From Zea mays (Eukaryota; Streptophyta; Magnoliopsida; Poales; Poaceae), in the NCBI RefSeq assembly GCF_902167145.1, contig NC_050101.1, positions 136,368,990 to 136,432,989 on the forward strand: a stretch of DNA of 64,000 nt, given 5' to 3'. The notes under the pieces are model-generated. The model worked only from the letters and a program-made list of their open reading frames with translations. It was not told the DNA's origin and did no database searches. Shown here piece by piece: positions 31,915-42,525 of this stretch. Positions within the stretch are counted from its first letter, which is position 1; every line of letters begins with the position of its first letter. A program made the translations under genes and the position numbers.

Positions 31915-34882
31915 TCAATCTTCGGCACCACCATCCTGTAGACAAACAGACAGTATAAGGTAAAAGGTAATTACAAGAGAAGGCAAACAATAGGTATAAA
32001 TTTCATACCGGCTTAAGCAAGCTTCGAGCCTCATCACCAGCCAGGTCTGGCCCATTCTTTGCCCAAATATGAGTTATAAATCTATTTCCAATGCTCCGGG
32101 CCTCGTTGGGAATATCAATTAAATCTTGAGGAGATAGACTGAAAGTTGGCCTATTGACTGTTTTCCCGTGCGTGCAACCGACCTTCATAAATGTCGCAGC
32201 TGTGCCGCGAGAAGCTAGCAGGGCACAGAAGTCACCGTGCCCGGCTATCACTTCATCAAGCGCCTCAACTTTGTTTTCAATATGATCGAAGGTGCTTGAC
32301 ATTTCTTCTGTCGAAGGGGTAAACTCTTCAGAGCTGGCTCCAACAGAGCCGAAGATCTTTTTTAATTTTTGCACGCAGCGGTTGCCAAAACTTAAACAAA
32401 TGTTTTGAAGCTCTTTCAAGGATTGCTGTAGCTTTGAATTTTTGTCAGCTTCAGCTTCGTATTTTGCTTGCATATCTTTTCTCTCTTTTTCGAAGCTCTC
32501 TAATTTTTGGACAAGTTCTTTGTTTAATCTAGCATTTTCGGCTTGAGCTTCTGCAACTGAACCCTCCATTGCCTGAAGCAGGAAATCTTTCTTCTCAAGA
32601 GAAGCTTCGTACTCTTTAATTTTCTTTTCCAAACCCTCGATTATGATTTCGTTTTTTTGTCTTCGAGGTCTTGCTGCATCATCAATGCCTTGCTTAGCAA
32701 CATACTCTGTAGAGATAAACCTTCATCAGAAAATTTTGTTTCATCACAAAAAATGAAAATAAAATTTTGCTTCATCTTAAAAAAGGAATTTTACCTTGAA
32801 GTTAGAATAAAACAAACTGCCGACGATGTGTTGTCGCCGGTAGCCGCTAATATCAGCTTCGAGTTTTGGGAAACCAACACTCTTCGATAGAGTGCTGATT
32901 ATCTTCGCCCCGGTGCGGTCGCGAATGCATCCTAAGGCCCCTTCATTGATCCCACCAAAGAGCATAGCTCCTGGTTGGTAGCCACAGGATATACCATACT
33001 CCTGTAGCTCCTTCTTTTCGGCCTCGGATAATTCTTGCCCGACCAGGTTCTGAAGGTCAAAGTCTTTTTCTTCCGAAGCAGCATCGACAATCCTCTTTCC
33101 TTTGCCAAGCACTATGGCCACGATCTCCTCTATAGCCGCAACTGCCTCTTCAGCAGCCATATCCAAGAGCAGTTTACCAATTCCAGAAAGTGTACTCTCA
33201 AGGTTGGCGGCTTCGGTAGTAGCTGTAGCTTCGGCAGAGGTGTTTGCTTCGGCAGTGGCCTCGGCACTTGTAATAGGCGTTATTTTAGGTGCCGAGACCG
33301 ACGGTGGCGTCCGTTCAATGGCTTGCATTACAGTAACGATTCTTCGCTTTTTCTGCCCATCCGCCTTCTTTGCAGCCGAAGGCTCGCCCTTCTTCTATAA
33401 AAGCTTCGTCAGTTTCGGCCCTAGAGGACTTAGCAGCTTGATAGGTAGAGATTCAGTCATTACCTTTAAAATTTCTGCTACTTCGGCAACAGGAGGCATC
33501 GAGGGAGTCTCCTCTTCTACCTCAGCCATCTTTGGCTCTGGAATTTCATCTTTTCTTTTCTTCGAAGCTGCTACCTTCGACTTAGGAATAGATTTTCTCT
33601 TCTTTAAAACCTCCTCATCCTCCTTTACCATTCTGGCAGCTTGTCTATTTATAATGCTGACAATTCTTTTTCTTTTTGCCCCTTCGACTCCCTTGCTAAG
33701 CCTCTCATAGTTAGGGTATTCAAATTTCACAGAATCCATCACCTGGTTTAACCTTCGTTTCGGCCGGGTGCCGAAGGCTGCTGTCATCAATTGGTCTTGT
33801 TTCGTGGTATAGTTTCCCAATATTTCATTACACATGGTTTCAATCATCTCTAGCCATTCTTGGCAGGGTTCCTTGAACTGTTTTTCAAACTTGAAACGTT
33901 AAGCTAGTCGAACAAGTTCATGCTTCTTCTTCGTCCCTTTCATCTTTGGCATCCCCCAGCCACTCGTCGTTGGGAATGTCCTGTTGGCCAGGTATTCCTG
34001 TACCAAGTCAGTGGTGCTGATTTCCTCTGCAACCACCCTGAATTCTGCTGCGGCTAGCTGGCATGCTGACCCTAGCTGCATGTTGCACAAGGGCCTAGTC
34101 ATTCCGAAGTTTAAGGACAGTGGTCACATGACCATCGTCATCAGTTTCCCACTTTTCTTCTCATCAGCCTTAATATAAAACCATTCTCCTTTCTAGCCAG
34201 TCAGCCACTTTGTACGGTAGTTGAGAACTGGGGCCTTCGTATCCTTGCGATACGCAAAATTGTAACATCCAAAATTTTCATGAAGACCGTCTGCCTTGAC
34301 CTTCGTCTGGTAGTGCAACTCGTGCACTCGACAGAACGCTTCAGCATCTAGGCTTATCCCATGGCTTCGGAGGGCCCAGATGAAGACGCTAAGCCTAACA
34401 ATGGCGTTAGGGGTCAGCTGATGAAGATATATTTCGAAATTTTTCAACACTTCCCCTATCATCTCGCTCAGAGGAAATCGCAGTCCTACTCTAAAGAAGC
34501 TCTTGAAAACCACTACTTCATCATTCTTCGACGCTGGGGTGGTCTCTTCTCCGGTAAATAGCACAAGTTTGCTTTCAGCTTCCCCAAAGTAGTCGAGCTT
34601 CATCATCATGGGCATGTCAACCTCGAACACAGTAGATTTCCCAAAATCTAGATGACTGGGTTTTGTTGGGATCAAAATACTATAATCTTCTTCATCTTCG
34701 ACAACATTTTCTTCCTCAGTAGCGGTCTGTTCAGCTTCGGCGGCAGGAGCACCTTCGTCAGTAGTCCCCTCTATCACAACTAGACCTGATTGTTTCATAA
34801 CTTCGAAAATTGGTGCTATCTCAGTGACCTCGGTTTCTTCTCCCTCACGAGACACCCTTGCAGTCGATCGCACTCTGGCCAT
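31915..34882 (-). pseudogene. Element A opposite-strand accessory gene, decayed
   Basis: Equivalent to the intact gene in element C. The minus-strand ATG is at 34882 (MARVRSTARVSREGEE). Exon 1 runs to 32795 (donor GTAAAA), exon 2 from 32706 to 32009 (donor GTATGA) and exon 3 from 31935 to 31915, ending in acidic GGAED. The PF04195-like block with LTPNAIVRLSVFIWALRSHG is present in exon 1, and exon 2 is a coiled coil. Lesions include a TAG near 34193 and several further stops or shifts before 33400. Both introns keep GT...AG ends. Confidence 0.78.
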
Positions 34883-35087
34883 TTTTTGATGGATTTTTCA
34901 CGGTTTGATGAAGCTGACAGATTTTTTGCAGTTTGACGAAGATAACCCGTTTGATGAAGCTAATCTCAAATGACGAAGCGCACGTTCAAGAGAGCAATGA
35001 AGGAAGCTTCGGCCGTGGTTAAATTTTTTAACAGCACAATAGTGCAATGACAATGAATGCTGTGGTAACTCCTCACCAACCCGTCTA

Positions 35088-35095
35088 TTTATATA
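35088..35095 (-). promoter_or_regulatory. TATA box of the element A accessory gene
   Basis: The minus strand reads TATATAAA, 206 bp upstream of the accessory ATG. The same octamer stands 199 and 186 bp upstream of the ATG in B and C. Confidence 0.6.
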
Positions 35096-35282
35096 GTGCT
35101 ATAGGGTGGGAAGGTGAATCGTCAGGCCGCTCGCGCTCGCTGAACGGTGGACCACCCGGTGCCTGGAATATTATAATTGTTTCTCGGCAACGAGCTCAGG
35201 GAAGGTGTTTTTCGGACCTTCGGCATTCCGAAGCCTTCGTGTTTTCGTGGATCGAGCTCGTTACGAAAAACGATCTAGCACC

Positions 35283-35295
35283 GCGAAGGGGCTAC
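35283..35295 (+). other. Polypurine tract of element A
   Basis: GCGAAGGGGCTAC abuts the 3' LTR start at 35296. B and C have the same motif next to their 3' LTRs, for example GCGAAAGGGGCTAC in C on the minus strand. Confidence 0.65.
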
Positions 35296-35716
35296 TGTTG
35301 GGGGACTTCTTCTTCGCCGAAGATCCTCAAGTGAAAAACACCTTCAGCAAGACAATACAGGTAGGCGTAACAAGATACAACCCGAAGATAGTACGGACAG
35401 AAGCCGAAGCTATTACTAAAGGAGCTTCGTATCAACATTATGGTGAAAATGAAGGACGATACCGACCTAAGAAGAAAAAGTCTATCTAGTCCTTAACAGT
35501 TTCTATTATGTTTATAATTGTGTGACAAGGACATAAATGTAATTTTGATCGGGCTGCGTCCTGTGCCTATAAATAGGTGAACAGTAACCCTGTATTGTTC
35601 ACGCTGACTTGCAATCGCACGTCACCCTTGAATTCTTACCTTCTATCAAGCCGAAGGTATAAATGTAATGTAATATCGTTGATACTTGTTCATGATTATA
35701 TAATGAATATGTCAAT
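35296..35716 (+). repeat. 3' LTR of element A, first part
   Basis: Matches 26384-26800 and is broken after ...ATATGTCAAT by the start of element B. The remainder resumes at 55424. Confidence 0.9.
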
Positions 35717-35966
35717 TGTTGGTAACGTGTTCTCAAATGCTATGAATTAAGAACAAGGCAACACAAAAATAGGTTAATGTTTAATGCCCTTCGTCCTTCG
35801 AAGCATTATTTCCCTGAGGATATAACGATCTTCAGACGAAGGTTATAAAGGACGTACCTTCATAATTGCAACATAAATCAATGAAAGACGAAGCATATGA
35901 AACATACTAACATAGATAATTACATGACATCATAATATATTTTTCTTTTATATAATCAGGAATGAA
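35717..35966 (-). repeat. Truncated outer LTR of element B
   Basis: Matches the first ~250 bp (plus orientation) of the LTRs at 36451 and 54810 and then switches to protease sequence at GAATGAA, which is present in both parents. Confidence 0.88.
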
Positions 35967-36408
35967 CGAAACCGAAGGTGACTGGCATTGTGATTTTGCC
36001 GAGTGCTACGATCTGCCTTCCTCCAAAGCCAGAAAGAGGGTGTGTGGCATCATGAATCTTATCCTCTGGCTCTTCCATTTGTCTGAAGGCCTTAGCAAAT
36101 ATGATATCTGCTGCACTGCTTGTGTCAGCCAGAACATTATGGACCATAAACCCCTTGATGACACAAGATATGACCATAGCATCATTGTGAGGGTAATCCT
36201 TGAGTTGAAGATCCTCCTGGGAGAAGGTGATTGGGATGTGGGACCATTTAGACTTGATGAAGGGTCCCTGCACCCCAACATGCTGCACCCTTCTCTGCGC
36301 TTCTTTCTTCTGCTTCTTGTTGGCTGGTTCTGAGCTTGAACCGCCTGTTATCGGGAGCACCAGCTTCGTAACCGAAGATGCTACAACTTGGTTGCTGAAC
36401 GAAGCCAT
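35967..36408 (-). pseudogene. Element B left unit: protease-region fragment
   Basis: The minus strand from about 36408 (MASFSNQVV) encodes the basic leader and the protease with DTSSAADIIF in place of the DTG motif, then stops at the rearrangement point. It is nearly identical to the matching part at 54330-54767, so the left unit came from the same element. Confidence 0.85.
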
Positions 36409-36450
36409 TAGCTCAAAAGTGGAAGTGAGTTCACCGGAGGTGGGCACCAA

Positions 36451-37054
36451 TGTTGGTAACTTGTTCTCAAATGCTATGAATTAAGAACAGGGCAACACAA
36501 AAATAGGTTAATGTTTAATGCCCTTCGTCCTTCGAAGCATTATTTCCCTAAGGATATAATGATCTTCGGATGAAGGTTATGAAGGTCGTATCTTCATAAT
36601 TGCAACATAAATCAATGAAAGACGAAGCATATAAAACATAGTAACATATTACATGACATCATAATATATTTTTCTTTTATGTAATCAGGAATGAATAATA
36701 ACAATATTAAATTACATTTGTACCTTCGGCTTGACTGAAGGCAAAAGTACAAGCGTGATGCACAAGCGAATACAAGCCAGCGTGAACAGTACGGGGGTAC
36801 TGTTCATCTATTTATAGGCACAGGGCGCAGCCTGTGTGGATTTACATTCATGTCCTTTATAAATAATTACAATCATGACACAGATTAGCATGGGCTGATC
36901 GGTCTTTTCACCTTTAAGTCGGTGCTACCCTTCGTCTCAAACCGTGTTACTATGCTGAAGCTCCCTATACGGTAGCTTCGACGTTGCTTCTGTGTTGAAC
37001 TTCCGAAGGTGTTTCTTCTTACAGGACCTTCGGCGATGAAGCAGACCCCCAATA
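36451..37054 (-). repeat. Middle LTR of element B
   Basis: Starts TGTTGGTAAC and ends CCCCCAATA, the last bases changed from CAACA. On its left it has a primer-binding site (CACCGGAGGTGGGCACCAA in plus orientation) and on its right a polypurine tract, so it served as 5' LTR for one unit and 3' LTR for the other. Confidence 0.9.
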
Positions 37055-37335
37055 GTAGCCCCTTCACAGTGCTAGATCATTTTTCGTAATGAGCTTGATC
37101 CATGAAAACATCTTCGAAGCTTCGGAATGCTGAAGGTCCGAAAAACACCTTTCCTGAGCTCGTGGCCGAGAAACGATTAAAATACTCCAAGCGTGAGAGA
37201 TGGCCCACCATGCAGCGAGTATGCACGGTCTGGCGGTTCTCCTCCCAGGCGCCGGTTGGTCCACCATTCAGCGGGTGCGAGTAACTGTTCAACGGGTGCG
37301 GTCATCTTGGCGATTCACCTTCCCGCCTGTAGCTC

Positions 37336-37343
37336 TATATAAA
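37336..37343 (+). promoter_or_regulatory. TATA box of the element B accessory gene
   Basis: TATATAAA within CTCTATATAAACAGACAGG, 199 bp before the accessory ATG, at the place conserved in A and C. Confidence 0.6.
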
Positions 37344-37541
37344 CAGACAGGTAGATGTGGAGTTATTACAGCATTCATTGCTATTGCACTGTTGTGCTGT
37401 TGAAAATTTTAACCATAGCTGAAGCTTTTTCACTGCATTTCCGAGCAAGCCACTATTCTGGATTAGCTTCGTCAAAAGAGGGAGCTTTGTCAAAAAACTG
37501 CGAAAAAACAATCAACTTCGTAAGAACTGCAAGAACATCAA

Positions 37542-40488
37542 ATGGCCAGAGTACGTTCAACTGCGAGAGTGAATCATGACGGAGAGGAGGCCGAAGCTCC
37601 CGAGACTGCTCCGATCTCCGAAGTGATGAGACAATCGGGACTAGTTGTGATAGAGGGAGCCATTGAAGAAGGTGCACCTGTTGTCAAAACTGAACAAGAC
37701 GTCGAGGAAGAAATTGCTGACGAAGAAGAAGAAGAGGATTATAGTATCTTGATCCTGTCAAAACCTAGTCACTTGGATTTTGAAAAATCTACTTTTTCTG
37801 AAGCTGATATGCCCATGATGATGAAGCTGGGCTACTTCGGAGAAGCCAAGAAAAAGCTGATTCGTTTTGCTGGGGAAGAGACCACTCCGACACCGAAAGT
37901 TGATGAAGTGGTGGTTTTCAAATGTTTTTTCAGAGCAGGATTACGATTTGCGCTGAACGAGATTATTGGGGAAATTTGAGCTAATTATGAAATATTTCTT
38001 CATCAGCTGACCCCTAACGCCATTGTTAGGCTCAGTATTTTCATCTGGGCCCTTCGAAGCCAGGGGATGGACCCGAATGTCGAAGCTTTTTATCGAGTGC
38101 ATGAGCTACATTACCAGACGATGGCTAGGGAAGATGGGCTCCATGAAAATTTTGGCTGCTATAACTTCGCGTATCGCAAGGATACAAAGGCCCTAGTTCT
38201 GAGTTATCGGTCCAAATGGCCAACTGGATGGAAAAGTGAGTGGTTTTATGTTAAAGCTGACAAGAAGAAAAGGGAAAAGCTGAAGAAGCTGGTCATGAGC
38301 CCACTAAGCCTAAGCTTTGGGATGACCCGACCCCTGTGCAACATGAAACCAGGGTTACCATGACAACTGGCCGTGGCAGAATTCAGAGTGGTGGCTGAGC
38401 ATATCAGTACCAGAGATCTAGTACAAGAATACCTGGCGAACAGGGTATCTCCAACATTGAGTAATTGGAGCATGCCGAAGCTGAAAGGATCAAAGAAGAT
38501 GGGTGATCTTGTTCGATTGCCCTATCGTTTCAAGTTTGAGAAGCAATTCAAAGAGCCTTGCCAGGAATGGTTAGAAATGATTGAAACTATGTGCAACGAA
38601 ATTCTGGGCAATTATACGAAGAAAGAAGATCAACTAATGACTGCAGCCTTCGGCACCCGAACAAAACATAGGCTGAATCGGGTAATGGATGCTTTAAACT
38701 TTGAATATCCTGATTATGAACGATTAGACAAGGGTGCCGAAGGGCAAAAAAGAGGATTGTTAGTGTTATGAGCAGATAAGCAGCTAGGATGGTAAAGGAG
38801 GACGAAAAAGCTCTGAAAAAGCGAAAATCCAGTCCCGAGCCGAAGGTGGCTACTTCAAAGAAAAGAAAAACAGCAACTCCAGAGCCGAAGATGGCTGAAG
38901 TAGAAGAGGGAGCTCCTTCGACACCTTCTGCTGCCGAAGTAGAAGAGATTTTAAAGGTAATGACCGAACCCCTACTTATCAAGTTGCTAAGTCCACTGGG
39001 GCCGCAACTGACGAAGCTTTTACAGAAGAAGGACGAGGCTTCGGCACCGAAGAAGGCGGCTGGGGCAAAGAAGCGAAGGATTATTATTGTTATGCAAGCA
39101 ATTGAAGAAACGCTATCGCCAGCTTCAGCATAAAAAATAACACCAGCTGCCGAAGCTGCTGCAGCTACCGAAGCTACACCTGGCGAAGCTACAACGGCTG
39201 AAGCCACGAATCTGGAGAGCACATTATCTGATATTGATAGAATACTCTCGGATATGGCCGCAGAAGAAACTGCTGCGGCTGCCGAAGGAACCATGGCCAC
39301 AGTGCCTGAAAAGGGGAAGGCAGTCGTCGAAGATGCTTCGGAGGAAAAAGGCTTTAATTTTCAAAATATAATTGGTCAAGAATTATCTAAGACTGAAAGA
39401 GAGGAGCTGCAAGAGTATGCTATATCCTGTGGCTACCAACCAGGAGCGTTGCTCTTCGGCGGAATTAACTAAGAAAGCTTAGGATGCATCCGAGATCGGA
39501 CTGGAGCGAAGGTTATCAGCACTCTGTCGAAGAGTGTTGGTTTCCCAAAGCTTGAAGCTGACATCAGTCGCTACCGACGACAGCATATCATCGGTAGCTT
39601 ATTCTATTCTAATTTCAAGGTAAAATTTTCCCTTTAGCTTTTTTCATGGTTTTACGATGAAGGTAATTGCTGACGAAGATTATTTTACACAGAGTATGCT
39701 ACTAAGTAAAGCCTTGAGGATGCAATAGGACCTCGAAGATAAGAAAAATGAGGTTATAATTGAAGGCTTGGAAAGTAAAATCAAAGATCATGAAGCTGCT
39801 CTTGAAAAGAAAGATTTTATTCTTCAAACAATGGAGGGTTCACTGGCAGAAGCCCAAACCAAAATTGCTAGATTAAACAGTGAACTCTCCACGAAGTCAG
39901 AAAGTTTCGAACAAGAAAAGAAGAGTTTTGATGCGAAGCTTAAAGCTGAAGTCGAAAAGAGTTCAAATTTGCAAAAATCCTTGAAAGAGCTTCAAGACAA
40001 ATGCCTAGGCTTCGACAACCGGTGTGTGCAACGGCTGAAGCAGGTCTTCAACTCAGTTGGAGCCAGTTCTGAAAAATTTGAACCTTTGGTTGAAGACCTG
40101 CCAGACACCTTCGAACATATTGAGGGCGAAGTTGATGCACTTGACGAAGTTATAGCTAGGCACGACGACTTCTGTGCCCTACTAGCTTCTCGTGGCACAT
40201 CTGTTGCTTTCATGAAGACTGGTTGCACGCATGGGAAAATCGTGAACAGACCAAACTTCAGCTTGTCACCTGCGGATTTAACTGACATTCCTAGTTTGGC
40301 CCGAAGTATTGGAAATAGATTCAAAACTCAAATTTGGACGAAGGGTGGGCGAAATTTAGCTGGTGATGAAGCTCAAAGTCATCTCAAGCCTGTACTAAAC
40401 TTGCACCTGTTGCTTATCTTTCGCTGATATTTCTATTTACCTTATAACGCTTTGTTATGTACAGGATGACGAAGCCGAAGGTGAATGA
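37542..40488 (+). pseudogene. Element B accessory gene, decayed
   Basis: ATG at 37542 (MARVRSTARVNHDGEE). Exon 1 extends to 39619 (TTCAAG then GTAAAA), exon 2 from 39693 to 40391 and exon 3 from 40465 to 40488, ending DDEAEGE. The PF04195-like block (LTPNAIVRLSIFIWALRSQG) follows a TGA at 37977-37979, and further stops fall at about 38361, 38769, 39131 and 39470. Exon 2 is undamaged: a coiled coil, then a globular-looking tail with AGHDDFCALL-type and GKIVNRPNFSLSP motifs. Splice borders are conserved with A and C. Confidence 0.78.
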
Positions 40489-41445
40489 TTCGAAGCTTGA
40501 TGGGTATTGATGAAGCTGCTGCAAAAAAGCTCTAGAAAAAATTTTGAATTAACCTTGCAAAAGATATTGTAATTTAGGAATCAAACACTGCTTTGTAAAC
40601 TTGACCATACCTTGTAATATATTTTTACCTTTCCATCCATGTATGAACTGCTTTGATGTGGACGAAACTTTGTATTTTTTGAGCCGAAGGCGAAAAACAC
40701 CTTCCCTTCTTTTCGTACACAACGAAGCGTAAATTTGCTTCTTTTGTACTCATCAAAACCTTGTCATTAGAGCCGAAGCAACTGTATGTACACTATGATA
40801 TGATGATAATGATCCTACGAATGTCTAAATGAATGTGTATGAATGCAATGGATGATGTGATGTAATGTGCAAATGAATGTCCAAACACACGCTTACGAAG
40901 CCACACCCAGACTCTGCATCCCCTTAGGAACGACTTTGGAGTCTTCTTCACCGTTTATTTTTCGGTGTTCCCTGTTGACTTTTTGGTGTAAGTTCTGCAT
41001 CCCCTTAGGAACGTCTTTTGAACTTCTTCACCTTCTATTTCGGTGGTATAAGTTCTGCACCTCCTTAGGAACGTCTTTTGAACTTCTTCGCCTTATATTT
41101 CGGCGGTATTTGGCTCTGCATTCCCTTAGGAACGACTTTTGAGCAGAAAACTTACGCTGCGCTCCCTTGGGAACGACTTTTTTGTAGCTTCGTCATGCTC
41201 TGCATCCCCTTAGGGACGACTTTTGAGCTTCTCCCTGGTTTTTTTTCTTTTTCTGCACTCGATGGTGCATGCTCAGTTTTTTACATTTTACATTCTTTTT
41301 GGGGGATTTTGCTCTCATAGAGCTGAATAAGAAAAGAAAAATTACAAGCTATGGCCCCATTAAAAATCTTTCTCCCCCTTTGGAAAGGAAAAGGGTGCCA
41401 TAGGAAAAAATGAAAAAAAGATTACATCAAATTACACATAATATC
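40489..41445. repeat. Element B repeat block between the convergent genes
   Basis: Degenerate copies of CTCTGCATCCCCTTAGGAACGA with TTTTGAGCTTCTTC lie at about 40913, 40995, 41055, 41115 and 41198. It is the counterpart of the 81-bp repeats in C. Confidence 0.75.
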
Positions 41446-41491
41446 GTCGAAGCTCATCCGCATTCCAAGATCTAGGAATGTCGTTGCCGTC
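41446..41491 (-). pseudogene. Element B pol 3' end, left of element C
   Basis: Contains the antisense of the integrase C-terminus (ends RRYYV, stop at about 41447). The coding sequence continues on the far side of element C at 50881. Confidence 0.8.
41487..41491. other. Target-site duplication of element C, left copy
   Basis: CCGTC, repeated exactly at 50876-50880. Element C's own integrase region at 46351 shows the uninterrupted version of the target (GTTGCCGTCCATATCC). Confidence 0.95.
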
Positions 41492-42075
41492 TGTTGGGGA
41501 CTTGTTCTCAAATGCTATGAATCAAGAACAAGGCAACATAAAATGTTAAATGTTAACGTCCTTCGTCCATGAAACATTATTCCCTTGAGGATAATGAACC
41601 TTGGACGAAGGTTGATGAGAATATAACTACGAAGGTTAAGTCTTCGTAATTAAATTCTAATAGATTGTATGAGATAACATAAAATAAAGGGTATAAAAAG
41701 GTAAATGAATCATAAACGAATTATATTATATTTATTTAATATATTGAATCATTGAAAACAGTTATACCTCTGTCTTGACAAAGATTGGATCCCGAAAGAT
41801 GCGATATTAATTATCAGAATGCGTGAACAGTAAAGGAATACTGTTGACTATTTATAGACACAGGACACAGCCTATGAAGAATTACAATTACGCCCCTCAT
41901 AAAAGTTTACAACATTGACTCAGACCCTTATGGGCTAAAAGGTCATTCTATCTTTAAGTCGGTTTGTAATACCGAAGCTTCATGAAGAGGAACCTTCGGT
42001 CATCCCATACAAACAGCTTCATCCAAAAGCCGCTTCTTCCTACAAGACCTTCGGCGACGAAGCATAGTCCCAACA
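41492..42075 (-). repeat. 3' LTR of element C
   Basis: TGTTGGGGAC...CCCAACA. On its right edge the minus-strand polypurine tract GCGAAAGGGGCTAC (42076-42090) marks it as the 3' LTR. Confidence 0.93.
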
Positions 42076-42332
42076 GTAGCCCCTTTCGCGGTGCTAGATC
42101 GTTTTTCGTAACGAGCTTGATCCGTGAAAAAAGTCTCTTAAGCTTCGGGGAGCCGAAGGTCCAAAAAACACCTTCCCTGAGCTCGTTGTCGAGAAACGAT
42201 TCAGTTTCCCAGCGCGTGGCGGTCCCACCTTGCAGAGTTACTGTTTGTCTCTGCGGTCCACCACGCAGCGAGTGCAAGCGGGTATCCGCCTGGTGTAAAA
42301 ATCCTGGCGCTTCGCCTTCTTACCTGCAGTAC

Positions 42333-42340
42333 TATATAAA
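42333..42340 (+). promoter_or_regulatory. TATA box of the element C accessory gene
   Basis: TATATAAA inside the element, 186 bp before the accessory ATG. Because the gene is opposite to pol, this is an internal promoter separate from the LTR promoter. Position and sequence are conserved in all three elements. Confidence 0.65.
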
Positions 42341-42525
42341 CAGACGAGTAGGTGTGAAGTTACCACAGCATTCATTGCTATTTGCACTGTTTTGCTACCA
42401 AAATTTTTAACTAACGCCGAAGCTTGACTCTCGGAATCGAACGAAGCTCCAACCTGAAGCCTGCTTCGTCAGAAGAAAAAACTTGGGAAGAAAAAAGTAT
42501 TAAATTTCCACAAATTCAGAATTAA

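Noticed and set aside
36451..37054. The middle LTR of B as a separate solo LTR insertion
   Set aside because: It is flanked by a primer-binding site and protease on one side and a polypurine tract on the other, not by a target-site duplication.
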